A DNA stretch of 36,225 nucleotides. Source: Hellea sp964472905. Lineage in GTDB: Bacteria > Pseudomonadota > Alphaproteobacteria > Caulobacterales > Maricaulaceae. The stretch is taken from NCBI GenBank assembly GCA_964472905.1, contig CAYYMI010000025.1, positions 1 through 36,225 on the forward strand, read 5' to 3'. Below are positions 14,929 through 24,349 of this stretch, piece by piece. The notes under the pieces are model-generated. The model ran no database searches. It had not been told where the DNA came from and saw only the letters and a program-made list of their open reading frames with translations. Both the position numbers and the translations under genes were made by a program. Numbering within the stretch: the stretch's first letter is position 1; each line of letters starts with the position of its first letter.

Positions 14929-16731
14929 ATGCCCGACAATAAACATCACGACTTTAAATCCCTCGCTCTCGCGCCCCAGCTTCACAAAGCGCTGGACCTG
15001 CTAGGCTATACAACCCCGACCCCTATTCAAGCGCAAGCCATACCCGATGTCTTAAAGGGTCGGGACTTAATGGGTATTGCTCAAACGGGAACGGGCAAAA
15101 CAGCCGCCTTTGCTCTACCAACGCTGAGCCATATATGTTCGGACGCTAAAGAGCCGCCCAAACGCGGCGCGCGTGTATTAGTGCTTGCGCCGACACGTGA
15201 GCTCGCATCGCAAATCGCGGTGAGTTTTCGTGATTATGGTCGCACCATGGATCATCTCTCTGTCATGACAGTATTTGGCGGCGTGCCGATTAATCGGCAG
15301 ATTAAAAAACTTGTCGGCGGCAATGATGTTCTTGTCGCAACACCTGGGCGATTAATTGACTTGCTCGACCGGAAGGCCATTACGCTCAAAGATATTGAAA
15401 TTCTGATTTTGGACGAAGCTGATCAAATGATGGATATGGGCTTTATCCACGCCCTTCGGAAAATTGTCCCGCTTGTTCCTAAAGACAGACAAACCTTGTT
15501 CTTTTCCGCAACCATGGTACCCGCGATTAAAAAGCTGGCGAGCCAGTTCCTGACCGACCCTGTGACGGTTTCAGTCGCCCCCGCCAACACAACAGCAGAG
15601 CGTGTGACCCAGCAAGTTATCTTTGTGAACCAAGCCGAGAAACAAGGGCTGTTATCGCTGTCCTTGCTCGAGCCTGATGTGAACCGCGCCCTTGTGTTTA
15701 CACGCACCAAGCACGGCGCAGACCGTGTTGTGAAGCGCTTGGCCCAAGTCGGGCTTTTAGCGGTAGCGATTCACGGCAATAAATCGCAAGGTCAAAGACA
15801 GCGGGCCTTGGGCGCTTTTCGAGAGGGCGAGATTAAAATTCTTGTCGCCACAGATATAGCGGCACGCGGCATTGATATTGAAGGCATTAGTCATGTCATC
15901 AATTATGAAATTCCCAATGTGCCAGAACAATATGTTCACCGTATTGGACGGACGGCCCGCGCCAATCGTGAGGGTAAAGCCATCGCTTTTGTCTCTGGAG
16001 ATGAGCGCAAATATCTCAAAGATATCCAGAAGCTTTTAAAAACAACAATTCCCGTTGTGGAGCTCCCCGAAGATTTCCTCAAAAACGTCGCGGAGCTGAA
16101 GAAAACGCGTAAAGCTTTACCCCCGCCGCCCAAGAATAAACCTGACCCGCGAAAGGGCCGGGGTAAATCGAAAAAGAAAAAGGCGCGTTTCTCTAAAGAT
16201 AAAAAAAAGAAAGACGCCCAGAAAGACATAAGGGTTGAAGGGACCAAAGATACGAGCCGTAAACCCCATAGAAAAGGCCCGAAAGACTCATCGAACAAAG
16301 ACGCGTCTAATGAACGGCCTGAGAAAAAATCATGGCCTGAAAAGAAATCATGGAATAACGAACAAAAACCTCGCGGGCGTAAAAAACCCAAAGGAGGACA
16401 TCGCTCTGATGAAAACCGGTCAGGTGACAATAAGCCTAAAAAGGGCGGGCCTCCAAATGACCGAGACGGCGAGTCCCGCGCCCAGCGTAAAGCGCGTAAT
16501 CAAGCTAAACACGCCCAGCAACATTCGCGCCGAAAACCACGGCCAGATGGAGAAACTAAAAGCTCGGATAATAATTCAAGCCATAAATCTAAAGGCCGGA
16601 GTTTTTCCAAAAATAAATCCAAGCCAAAAGACGGCGCTGATGCTCCAAAGAAACCACATCAACGCTATGGCAAACGCCATAAAAATAGACGGTCTAATTC
16701 CGGACCGCGTAAAGGCCCTAATAAATCTTAA
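14929..16731 (+). CDS. rhlE: DEAD-box ATP-dependent RNA helicase, RhlE-like, with long basic tail
   Basis: This cytoplasmic RNA helicase probably remodels structured RNA in ribosome assembly or mRNA decay, with a likely role at low temperature. The core carries every family motif in order: Q motif TPTPIQAQAIP, motif I AQTGTGKT (51-58), Ia PTRELASQ, TPGRLIDL, motif II DEAD (162-165), motif III SAT, the IV region ALVFTRTKHGADRVV, motif V ATDIAARGIDIEG and motif VI HRIGRTARA. After about residue 390 comes a tail of some 200 residues that is almost entirely Lys, Arg, Pro, Ser, Asp and Asn and is expected to be disordered and RNA-binding. The ATG at 14929 is chosen for the core alignment; an ATG at 14921 is out of frame. 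The stop shares TTAA with the facing DoxX-like gene. Confidence 0.92.
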   Translation: MPDNKHHDFKSLALAPQLHKALDLLGYTTPTPIQAQAIPDVLKGRDLMGIAQTGTGKTAAFALPTLSHICSDAKEPPKRGARVLVLAPTRELASQIAVSFRDYGRTMDHLSVMTVFGGVPINRQIKKLVGGNDVLVATPGRLIDLLDRKAITLKDIEILILDEADQMMDMGFIHALRKIVPLVPKDRQTLFFSATMVPAIKKLASQFLTDPVTVSVAPANTTAERVTQQVIFVNQAEKQGLLSLSLLEPDVNRALVFTRTKHGADRVVKRLAQVGLLAVAIHGNKSQGQRQRALGAFREGEIKILVATDIAARGIDIEGISHVINYEIPNVPEQYVHRIGRTARANREGKAIAFVSGDERKYLKDIQKLLKTTIPVVELPEDFLKNVAELKKTRKALPPPPKNKPDPRKGRGKSKKKKARFSKDKKKKDAQKDIRVEGTKDTSRKPHRKGPKDSSNKDASNERPEKKSWPEKKSWNNEQKPRGRKKPKGGHRSDENRSGDNKPKKGGPPNDRDGESRAQRKARNQAKHAQQHSRRKPRPDGETKSSDNNSSHKSKGRSFSKNKSKPKDGADAPKKPHQRYGKRHKNRRSNSGPRKGPNKS

Positions 16732-17117
16732 CGCGTCTTTTTATCAAAATTACCACTCGCCCAAAGGATAAGCGCAATAAGCGGAAATTGTAACGCCACT
16801 CTGACCCAAAGCGCTGTTGGGCTTGCCTGCATATCTCCAAGAGGGATATTGTACATCGCCATATAGATATTGGCGGGCAGGACAGCGAGCAAAAAAGGCG
16901 CGAGCCAAAAGCCACTTATCTTACGGAATTTTTTTATGGCGAGCCCTATCGCAAAGAAAAGTTCCATAATCCCAGTGACCCACACAATTATAAAGGGAAA
17001 GGGGAGTAAAGGCGGAACAATCCCAGCATAGGCCTCATCTTGCGTAAAATGCGTAATCCCCGCGACAAAGAAAAATAGGGCCAAGAGATAACATAAAATC
17101 GTTTTAACATTGCTCAT
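16728..17117 (-). CDS. DoxX-like small integral membrane protein
   Basis: A 129-residue, four-helix membrane protein: helices at about 6-22, 42-62, 70-88 and 102-122. The pattern LFFFVAGITHF, then GIMELFFAIGLAI and LPANIYMAMYNIP, matches the DoxX/DoxD-like group of small membrane proteins, whose bacterial roles are mostly unknown, some being tied to redox or thiosulfate oxidation. The ATG sits in TAATG with the stop of the acetyltransferase gene, so the two are translationally coupled at the end of the prfA run. Its own stop overlaps the helicase stop within TTAA. Confidence 0.7.
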   Translation of the reverse strand: MSNVKTILCYLLALFFFVAGITHFTQDEAYAGIVPPLLPFPFIIVWVTGIMELFFAIGLAIKKFRKISGFWLAPFLLAVLPANIYMAMYNIPLGDMQASPTALWVRVALQFPLIALILWASGNFDKKTR

Positions 17118-17536
17118 TACTCACCCTCATAAGTCAAGGTCATGCCCGCGCCAAACCGCCCTGCAGGACGCGTTTGAAACCCATAGCTCTCATAGAATTT
17201 TTCTTTGCCCGCTACCGCCATTAATCCGATGGTCGCGCCCTTTGGAACAACACTCTTAAGACAACCAAAAAGCTCTTCCATCAAGTCCGCACCAATGCCT
17301 TTTCCGCGGTGCACGTGACTAACAATAAGGTCTTGGATATAAAAATTTAAAGCACTGTCTCCGATAAGTCTGACAAAGCCAATGGTTTCACCCTCAAGGC
17401 TGGCGCTGACCCAAAGCAGGCTATTGTCAATCGCCCGCTTGGCAAGGGCTTTATCCGTATCACCCCAACCGCAGCTCTCTCTAAAATTTATATATGTCTG
17501 GGTATCAGGCGCGCTCTGCGTGATGATAACTGACAC
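17117..17536 (-). CDS. GNAT family N-acetyltransferase
   Basis: A 139-residue single-domain acetyltransferase that should use acetyl-CoA to acetylate an amine or a protein N-terminus. The acetyl-CoA pyrophosphate loop is clear as VHRGKGIGADLM (R77-x-x-G-x-G/A type). Strand beta4 is ALNFYIQDLIV and the C-terminal FYESYGFQTRP is the typical end of the fold. Substrate cannot be told. Translation starts at GTG (17536), one base after the prfA stop, with AAGGG inside the end of prfA as the likely ribosome binding site. In many bacteria the gene after prfA is the RF1 methyltransferase prmC; this protein is not related to it and should not be taken as a replacement. Confidence 0.8.
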   Translation of the reverse strand: MSVIITQSAPDTQTYINFRESCGWGDTDKALAKRAIDNSLLWVSASLEGETIGFVRLIGDSALNFYIQDLIVSHVHRGKGIGADLMEELFGCLKSVVPKGATIGLMAVAGKEKFYESYGFQTRPAGRFGAGMTLTYEGE

Positions 17537-17537
17537 C

Positions 17538-18605
17538 TTACCCTTCCGCCTCCATCGCCGCTAACCGGCTGGCTTGATCTTCGCCGATGAGCGCGTCAAT
17601 GACTTCGCCAAGCTCATCACCCGCGACAATTTTATCAAGCTTATAGAGGGTCAAATTAATCCGGTGATCGGAGACGCGGCCTTGCGGGTAATTATAGGTT
17701 CTAATGCGTTCAGAACGGTCACCTGAGCCCACTTGGCCTTTACGCTCATCTGCGCGCTCAGCGTCAATGCGCTGCTTTTCCATATCATAAAGCTTCATCT
17801 TCAAAAGACGTTCTGCATTAGCGCGGTTCATATGTTGGGATTTCGCGTCACAGACCACAACAACGCCTGTCGGCACATGGGTCATGCGCACAGCAGAGTC
17901 CGTTTTATTGACATGCTGTCCGCCCGCGCCTGAGGCCCGCATCGTATCCACGCGCACATCACTCATCGAAAAACCAATATCGATATCTTCAGGTTCTGGC
18001 AAAACGGCGACTGTTGCTGCCGAGGTGTGAATACGGCCCTGTGTTTCGGTCACGGGCACGCGCTGGACACGGTGAACGCCGGATTCAAATTTAAGCTTGC
18101 CGTAAACACCTGAGCCAGACACGGAGGCGACGATTTCTTTATAGCCGCCCATATCGGCTTCGGAATCGTTTTCGACCTCGACTTTCCAGCCCTGTAGCGC
18201 GGCGTAGCGCGCATACATGCTAAAGAGATCACCCGCAAAAATAGCGGCTTCATCCCCGCCTGTGCCCGCTCTTATTTCCAAGATGACGGAGGCATTATCA
18301 TCTTTGTCTTTCGGTAGTAGCAAAAGCGAGACTTCTTTTTCCAAAGCAGGAAGCGAATCTTTTAAAACTTGCATCTCTTCTTTGGCCATCGGTCCCATCT
18401 CTGGGTCTTCGAGCATGATTTGGAGGTCTTCCATTTCAGCTCTCACCGCTTGAAGCTTTCGTACGCCTTCGGCCACAGGGCGCAGCTCGGCATAGTCTTT
18501 GCCAAGCTTTACAATTTCTGCCCCGTCAGTTGTCGCGCCCATACGGGCTTCGATTTGTTCAAAGCGGTCAACAACCTGTGCTAATTTTATATCAGGGATA
18601 TGCAT
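17538..18605 (-). CDS. prfA: peptide chain release factor 1
   Basis: RF1 recognises UAA and UAG in the ribosomal A site and triggers hydrolysis of peptidyl-tRNA. The 355-residue length fits. The catalytic GGQ loop is at 228-230 in RASGAGGQHVNKTDSAVRMTH. Other family stretches are LEIRAGTGGDEAAIF, GRIHTSAATVAVLPE and RIRTYNYPQGRVSDHRI. The ATG at 18605 gives MHIPDIKLAQVVDRFEQIEARM, suitable for the N-terminal helical domain. It lies only 17 bases after the stop of the TonB-dependent receptor and lacks a clear Shine-Dalgarno, so it may be expressed by read-through from that gene or from a promoter inside it. prmC, the usual neighbour, is not in this window. Confidence 0.95.
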   Translation of the reverse strand: MHIPDIKLAQVVDRFEQIEARMGATTDGAEIVKLGKDYAELRPVAEGVRKLQAVRAEMEDLQIMLEDPEMGPMAKEEMQVLKDSLPALEKEVSLLLLPKDKDDNASVILEIRAGTGGDEAAIFAGDLFSMYARYAALQGWKVEVENDSEADMGGYKEIVASVSGSGVYGKLKFESGVHRVQRVPVTETQGRIHTSAATVAVLPEPEDIDIGFSMSDVRVDTMRASGAGGQHVNKTDSAVRMTHVPTGVVVVCDAKSQHMNRANAERLLKMKLYDMEKQRIDAERADERKGQVGSGDRSERIRTYNYPQGRVSDHRINLTLYKLDKIVAGDELGEVIDALIGEDQASRLAAMEAEG

Positions 18606-18622
18606 GAAAGCGGGATAGGCGC

Positions 18623-20731
18623 TTAGAACTCAGATGACAAGCCAAAGAACAGCGTTCGCGGACGGCCCGGGAAAAAGCGCTCATTACCAAAAGCAAAATC
18701 AGCCCGGTCTGCAAAGATAGTATCAAAGAGATTATCAACGCGGCCAAAGACGCGTAAATTCTCTGTCACCTCAAAAGCGCTGCGCAGGACGAAAATATCA
18801 TGCCCGTCATAGCTCTGCGTATTGCCAGGGTTGGTGAAATAGCTCCCGACATGACGCCATTCCAATTCTGCACTTACGCGATCAAACGGACGAACCGTCA
18901 CGCGCATATGAGCGAGCGTATCAGGCGCCGTATCAATACGGTCACCATCGGTAATGGTGTTCGGCGTATCAATACTGCCGTCAAAATTTAGATTTATATC
19001 TTCAAACGCATAGGTGTGACGCGCCAAGGTTCCATCCCCTGAGAGGCTGAGCCAGTCATTGATATCGGCCGAGAAAGAGGCTTCAATACCGATATGCTGC
19101 GTCTGGCCATTGGCTACACTAAAGCCGTCTGAATTACGAAAGAAAAAATTATCTTTCCACTGAGCAAAGCCGGACGCCTCAAAAGTATAGAGGTGATTAT
19201 CATATTTCACCCCCGCTTCTAGACTATCGAGCGTTTCCGTTTGAGCCTCGCCGCCCGTCTGCTGGAGCTGAACGGAATATAGGTCAACCGTTTGCGGGGC
19301 GCGCGCGCCGCGGGCCGCGCGGGCATAAATATTTAAGCTATCATTGACGCTATGCCTCAAACTGACTTTGGGGGTGAGTACAAAAAAATCATCCGTACGG
19401 TCGGCTAGGCGAATGAACCGCCCTGATTGTCCCGTCGTCGTTTGGTTCTCATAATCATAGCGCGTATATTCCGCCCGCGCGCCAACATCCAGCACAGTGT
19501 CTTCACCAAGCCAAATGTCTTTTTGGGCGTAGGCTGCCCCGACAAAACTCTCGACTTCATAATCATAATGCAGGCCTTGAGTGAACGAAAACACGGTTGC
19601 GTTGTCTTGAAATTCAAACAAGCTGCCGTTCGTATATTCTACGTCGACGCCGATATTCCACCCATCATTATAGAGCGCGCTTTGGAGACCCACAGATGTA
19701 TGGTCATTAGTTTCCAAGGCTTGACCGGGCACAAAGTGACGCAAAAATTCTAAATCAACATGACGGGCATAAGGGGTAAGCTTCAGCGTCTTACCGCCTA
19801 TATCCCGCGAAAAATTCGCTTGTGTGCGATAGGTACGATTATCACGAAAAGCCTCAGGATTGGGGTTACTAAAGCGAGTCTCAGGATCACTTAAAAGCTC
19901 TTGGCCTTGCGGGCCGCCATCAATATCTTGTAAGAACCCAGCCGTTTCTTGATTTAAGTTTTGAACCGCCGTCAACCAATCAACATCCCAACCGCCAAGC
20001 TCGCCTTCATATTTAATCTCAAGTTTTTGCTGATCAAACCCGCTATCATCTCGAAAGCCATTATCGTGGACGAGGGACAGAGAGGCTCTGACATTGTTTC
20101 CGACCTTCGCTGATAATTGAGACGATATGAGACCGTCATCACTGCCTAAAATACGAAAATAATGACGGCGACCGCTAGAGCGAGAATAAACCTCAGTACT
20201 AACATCAGTAGGCGTAAAATGTTTTGTACCCGCAACGGAGTGAGATTCAATATTAATAAGACCATGGACAGCATTAGAGCCATAATAAGCAGGCCCGGGG
20301 CCCTTTATGACTTCTATTCGGCTCGCCAGTTCTGTACCCCCCTCGAATAATCCATTCACATTGGCAAAGCCTGCAGCGCGCAACGGCACGCCATCTTGAA
20401 GATATAAAAAGGAGCCAGCCCCCGCCCCGCCTGTCAGAACGGGCGAGCGAATGGCTGTTAAATGTTCTTGGCCTGAGCCTCTATGAATATTGACGCCCGC
20501 AACACCATTTAAAGCTTCTGCGGGATGGACAAGCACAATATTATCAAGAGTCTCTTGCCCCAGAACATCAACACTTTCGGCAATGTTTAATACCTTTCGC
20601 TCTTCATCATATATACCATGAACGACCACATCATCATCAAGCTCAGACTGGTACAAGATCAACTCGTCATCAGTCGTTTGTCCCAAAGCGGGGCCTGCAA
20701 ATAATACCGGAATTAAAGGAAGATATTTCAT
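18623..20731 (-). CDS. TonB-dependent outer-membrane receptor
   Basis: A gated outer-membrane beta-barrel that takes up a scarce ligand with energy from TonB-ExbBD. From the ATG at 20731 it has 702 residues with a signal peptide MKYLPLIPVLFAGPALG. A plug domain (about 30-165) follows, with DVVVHGIYDEERKVLNI, the block GVAGVNIHRGSG, DGVPLRAAGF and RIEVIKGPGPAYYGSNAVHGLINI. The 22-strand barrel ends in RPRTLFFGLSSEF, with the terminal Phe typical of outer-membrane proteins. Style is closest to siderophore/vitamin B12 receptors; the ligand is unknown and no transport genes are adjacent. A TTG start 11 codons upstream is possible but would spoil the signal peptide. It lies 42 bases after the MscK-like gene and 17 before prfA on the same strand. 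Confidence 0.9.
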   Translation of the reverse strand: MKYLPLIPVLFAGPALGQTTDDELILYQSELDDDVVVHGIYDEERKVLNIAESVDVLGQETLDNIVLVHPAEALNGVAGVNIHRGSGQEHLTAIRSPVLTGGAGAGSFLYLQDGVPLRAAGFANVNGLFEGGTELASRIEVIKGPGPAYYGSNAVHGLINIESHSVAGTKHFTPTDVSTEVYSRSSGRRHYFRILGSDDGLISSQLSAKVGNNVRASLSLVHDNGFRDDSGFDQQKLEIKYEGELGGWDVDWLTAVQNLNQETAGFLQDIDGGPQGQELLSDPETRFSNPNPEAFRDNRTYRTQANFSRDIGGKTLKLTPYARHVDLEFLRHFVPGQALETNDHTSVGLQSALYNDGWNIGVDVEYTNGSLFEFQDNATVFSFTQGLHYDYEVESFVGAAYAQKDIWLGEDTVLDVGARAEYTRYDYENQTTTGQSGRFIRLADRTDDFFVLTPKVSLRHSVNDSLNIYARAARGARAPQTVDLYSVQLQQTGGEAQTETLDSLEAGVKYDNHLYTFEASGFAQWKDNFFFRNSDGFSVANGQTQHIGIEASFSADINDWLSLSGDGTLARHTYAFEDINLNFDGSIDTPNTITDGDRIDTAPDTLAHMRVTVRPFDRVSAELEWRHVGSYFTNPGNTQSYDGHDIFVLRSAFEVTENLRVFGRVDNLFDTIFADRADFAFGNERFFPGRPRTLFFGLSSEF

Positions 20732-20773
20732 AGCGGGGCTATGCCTGAAGAGAACAAATGACAAAAGTGAAAT

Positions 20774-23700
20774 CTACTTTTTAGGCTTAGATTTTGTTTC
20801 TGATTTAGGGCCTATTTCCAATGGGCCGTTTTGCGACACAATATGCAAGTCTGTTTGCGGGAACGGAATAGAGATGCCTGCGGCCTCCAAAGCTTTATTG
20901 ACTTCGGTATGAATAGTGTGGGTTACAGGCCAACGGTCTTCAAAATTGCTTAAGAAAACGCGTAATTGAAAATCTAGTGAACTATCGCCAAATCCCGTAA
21001 AGAGAACATTGGGGGCTGGCGTGTCCAGAACCTTGGGGTTCGCTTTGAGAGCGTCCAACATGATATCGCGCGCTTTATCCGTATCAGAGCCATAAGCAAT
21101 CCCGACAGGAATAATGAGCCGCGTGACGGAATTACTCAAAGTCCAATTTGTCACGCGTTCGCTAATCAAAGCCTCATTTGGGATAAGGATTTCACGGTTG
21201 TCCAAATCGCTTAATGTTGTCGCGCGAATTTTAATACGCGACACCGTCCCGCTTTGTTCGCCAATGGTAACATAATCCCCGATACGAATAGGACGTTCAA
21301 ATAAAATAATAAGACCCGAGATGAAATTAGCGATAATTTTCTGAAGACCAAAGCCAATACCCACAGAAAGCCCTGTTACAATCCATCTGAGTTGAGACCA
21401 CTGAAGGCCTAACCGATCAAAAGCGATGATAATACCAGCGGCAACAATGATATAACCCAAGATCGTTCGGATAGCGTAGCGCGTGCCCGCATCAACACCC
21501 GCGCGGTTTAAGATAAATATCTCGAGAAAGCCCGGAAGGTTCTTCGCCGCAATATATGTAAGCCCTAAGATGATAATGGATTGTATCAAATTCCACAGCG
21601 TGATTGGAACTTTTGTATCAATAATGGCGCCGCCCTCATCAAAGACTTGTCCTGTATAACTGCCAAGAACTACATCATTAAAAACAGAGAGCGCCGGCAG
21701 CAAATCTGACCAAATCAGCCACATAAGTCCTGCAAAGCCCAGAATAATTAAGGTATTGAGGAGTTGTGAGGATTGGCGGGAAATCGCTTTAATATCAATT
21801 TTACTGGTATCGACAGGCGGTAGCGATGCCACGACCTCTCCGCGTTCTTGCGCCGCAGCTTTTTCTTGTCTTGCGCGAATGGCAATGTCTCTTTTTTCAA
21901 TTGCCTGACGTAAAGCCAATCGGCGCTGGGCCACAAGCACCGCACGGCGGATAAATCCATAAACAACATAAGTGAGTAAAAGTAGCCACCCCGAAATGAA
22001 AAGCCGCCACAAAATTTTATTTGATGTGTCGTAATACCCGGTGGCTGCAAAGCCTGTGGCCAAGATTGGCACGCCTATAAATATTCCCGCCAAGACGGCT
22101 TTATATTTTTGAAAATGGGACTCTTCAAATTTCGCCTCTTTACGAATTGGAAAAATAACGCGGTAGCTAAAAATGGCCAGCGCCAGAACCGAAATGATAA
22201 ATGCAAATAGACTCAAGCCTTCATAAATTTCTGTTGTCGGATTATCAGACGTTACCCCTACTAAGGCTGTTGTGATGCCTGCAAGTGGGACAAACCACCG
22301 GAAGTTATTATTCAAAGCGGCGCGAATTGTTTCGGGGAATTTGTAATGCGCGGCAAATAAAGACCGGTCTTTATCCCACGCTCGCCACGTTAGAAAAAAC
22401 AAACTAAAGAAAATGAGATAGAGGAAAGTATCTCTCATATCCTCAATAAGCGGGTCAGGCGAGCTGCTCGACCCAAATAGAATAGCCAAAAACAAAAAAA
22501 TCAACGGAATCGGTAACGCTATGATAATACACGCCAGGAGGACAATGGGTGTATGCCAAAAACTATCCTGGCTGACATCTCCTACCATTTTTTCTCGGCG
22601 GTAAATATCGGCCCATAAACGAGACCTCATTAAAAAAGTGACTCCGATAATAATTGTAAAGATAATTATAAATGGCATAAGAGATTGGGATTGCGCGACA
22701 AATTCTTGCCCGACAAGCTTAATGTGGTGCGAAGAAAAAAGAAGGAAGGCCCCTTTGATAACTTTTTGCGGCCAAGCCATATTAATAGCGGGCACACTCG
22801 GAACCCATAGAAGTTTTTCATCCAATAAAGCTTTCAATTCTTCTGTGGAATTTAACAGATTTTTTTGCTGGTTTTGAAGACTAACAATTTCACTAATCCG
22901 CGTCGTCGACGCACTGGATATACCCAATTGCATATCTCTATGCTGGGTATATAGCGTTCTATATGAGGTCTCGTCTTCTGAACTTAAATCAGGAATATCC
23001 GGCTCTTCAATGCGAGCTTGTATCAGAGCCGTCTCAATATCAGGACGCCCAATCGGAAGGTCTCGTAATGTATCTTGCGCAATGAGACGTTTTTGCGTGA
23101 GCCCAATTAAGGATTTTTGCGTGATGTCAATTTGATTTTTAATTGCCTGCGGAGCTTGAAGTTGATTAGACAGCCGGCGAAGCGTTGCGCCCGCTTGCCG
23201 ATTTAAATTTCCTAGCCCAATAAAATCACGGGCAACGCGAAGGTCGCTCTCAACATCATCTAGTCGGGATCTTACGGTTGCGCCGCGTTTGGAAATCGAC
23301 GTTGCATCAGAGGCCAATGTTACGAGAGAATCTGCCAAAGCCACGTTCGATCTGGCGAGGTCCTGCACCAAAACATGGGACTCCGCATAAAGAGCCAAAG
23401 TCGACAACGATTCAGATTTAAGTTGGGTCGCCTCATTCGTGCGTCTTTGACCTGTTTTATCCTGTAAATACTTAACGTGAGCATCAACGTCCTCTAGCTT
23501 AAGTTCTGTCAGATTTCTTCGCGCTGTTAGGATTTCACCGCGTTTGGAAAGACCCGCAACTTCATTCTCTAATGCCCCGAGTTTTGTTGCGCGCATATAA
23601 TGCTGCGCGACAAGACTTTTACGCCGCGCTTCACCGACACGGTCAAGTTCTGCATTGCCCTGCTCAGTTAATTGCGCTGTTAATTCGCCTAATGTATCTC

Positions 23701-24202
23701 GTATATTTATCAGTTCATTGGGGGCTGCCACTTGCCGCGCTGCGAGGGTTTGTAAGCTAGTTTGATATCCTTCTAGTTCAGACCTTAGAGCGCTTGCGCG
23801 GCTTTCACTGGCAACCAAATTCTGCTCAAGTTTAACAAGGGCTTCCTCGCGCATGGGTTCTTCGGAATTGACGAATTCACGTTTTGGTAAAGATTGGTGT
23901 TCTTTGGTTTGATCTGCGAGGTCTTTAAGTGTTTTAGATGCATTCGTCAGTTCAGTCCTATAAAGCGTTTCGGCTTCTTTATTCTCGGATGCGTTTGCCA
24001 GAGCCGTACTCGCTGTTTCCAAAAAGCCTCGAATTTGGGTTTGTTCGTCTTCCGTTAAGTCATCTCGGTCACTTAAAGTCGCGAGCGTTTTTTCCATTGA
24101 CTTGATCGTAAAATCGGGACGTTCGATATTATCCTGAGCCAGCGCAGAACTGGCGATAAATAGAACGAAAATAAATGAAATTATTAATTTAAAATATCGC
24201 AT
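20774..24202 (-). CDS. large MscS-family mechanosensitive channel (MscK/KefA-like)
   Basis: A mechanosensitive ion channel that opens under membrane tension to release solutes. From the ATG at 24202 it has 1142 residues, as in the large MscK/YjeP class rather than the 280-residue MscS. An export signal (MRYFKLIISFIFVLFIASSALA) is followed by a periplasmic, mostly coiled-coil region to about residue 470. About eleven transmembrane helices come next. The MscS core near the C-terminus carries the pore-lining helix SVGIGFGLQKIIANFISGL, then LFERPIRIGDYVTIG, the beta-domain motif IPNEALISERVTNW, and an alpha/beta end domain. The last residues are Lys/Ser-rich. A TTG one codon earlier is an alternative start. 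It heads the minus-strand run that continues with the TonB receptor and is divergent from clpB. Confidence 0.9.
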   Translation of the reverse strand: MRYFKLIISFIFVLFIASSALAQDNIERPDFTIKSMEKTLATLSDRDDLTEDEQTQIRGFLETASTALANASENKEAETLYRTELTNASKTLKDLADQTKEHQSLPKREFVNSEEPMREEALVKLEQNLVASESRASALRSELEGYQTSLQTLAARQVAAPNELINIRDTLGELTAQLTEQGNAELDRVGEARRKSLVAQHYMRATKLGALENEVAGLSKRGEILTARRNLTELKLEDVDAHVKYLQDKTGQRRTNEATQLKSESLSTLALYAESHVLVQDLARSNVALADSLVTLASDATSISKRGATVRSRLDDVESDLRVARDFIGLGNLNRQAGATLRRLSNQLQAPQAIKNQIDITQKSLIGLTQKRLIAQDTLRDLPIGRPDIETALIQARIEEPDIPDLSSEDETSYRTLYTQHRDMQLGISSASTTRISEIVSLQNQQKNLLNSTEELKALLDEKLLWVPSVPAINMAWPQKVIKGAFLLFSSHHIKLVGQEFVAQSQSLMPFIIIFTIIIGVTFLMRSRLWADIYRREKMVGDVSQDSFWHTPIVLLACIIIALPIPLIFLFLAILFGSSSSPDPLIEDMRDTFLYLIFFSLFFLTWRAWDKDRSLFAAHYKFPETIRAALNNNFRWFVPLAGITTALVGVTSDNPTTEIYEGLSLFAFIISVLALAIFSYRVIFPIRKEAKFEESHFQKYKAVLAGIFIGVPILATGFAATGYYDTSNKILWRLFISGWLLLLTYVVYGFIRRAVLVAQRRLALRQAIEKRDIAIRARQEKAAAQERGEVVASLPPVDTSKIDIKAISRQSSQLLNTLIILGFAGLMWLIWSDLLPALSVFNDVVLGSYTGQVFDEGGAIIDTKVPITLWNLIQSIIILGLTYIAAKNLPGFLEIFILNRAGVDAGTRYAIRTILGYIIVAAGIIIAFDRLGLQWSQLRWIVTGLSVGIGFGLQKIIANFISGLIILFERPIRIGDYVTIGEQSGTVSRIKIRATTLSDLDNREILIPNEALISERVTNWTLSNSVTRLIIPVGIAYGSDTDKARDIMLDALKANPKVLDTPAPNVLFTGFGDSSLDFQLRVFLSNFEDRWPVTHTIHTEVNKALEAAGISIPFPQTDLHIVSQNGPLEIGPKSETKSKPKK

Positions 24203-24287
24203 CAAACTTAACCAACTCCCCGTGCATCTTATCTATGCCATTGCCAAGTCTATGTCTGTAAAAAATTACGTCAAAAACAGTCTAAAT

Positions 24288-24315
24288 CTTGAAGTCCCGA
24301 TTTTAATGCCCACAT
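24288..24315 (+). promoter_or_regulatory. sigma32 (RpoH) heat-shock type promoter of clpB
   Basis: CTTGAA (24288-24293) and CCCACAT (24309-24315) are separated by 15 bases, close to the RpoH pattern CTTGAAA and CCCCATnT. Transcription would start about 24322, leaving a leader of roughly 28 bases before clpB. The match plus the downstream chaperone gene makes this the best-supported promoter in the window. Confidence 0.7.
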
Positions 24316-24334
24316 CAAGACATGAACATCCGAT

Positions 24335-24340
24335 AGGAGG
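24335..24340 (+). promoter_or_regulatory. ribosome binding site of clpB
   Basis: AGGAGG nine bases before the ATG at 24350. A four-codon frame (ATG AAC ATC CGA TAG, 24322-24336) ends on its first two bases. Confidence 0.7.
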
Positions 24341-24349
24341 AATATCGCA

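Noticed and set aside
15936..16430. 164-codon minus-strand frame opposite the helicase
   Set aside because: Phe/Ser-rich composition is the antisense image of Lys/Arg codons; no other support.
16235..16771. 178-codon plus-strand frame over the helicase tail
   Set aside because: It is the +1 shadow of the Lys/Arg-rich low-complexity tail; the tail frame continues from the helicase core and has no break.
17117..17536. GNAT protein as a functional replacement for PrmC
   Set aside because: It has an acetyl-CoA loop and no methyltransferase or NPPY motif, so it cannot methylate the RF1 GGQ glutamine.
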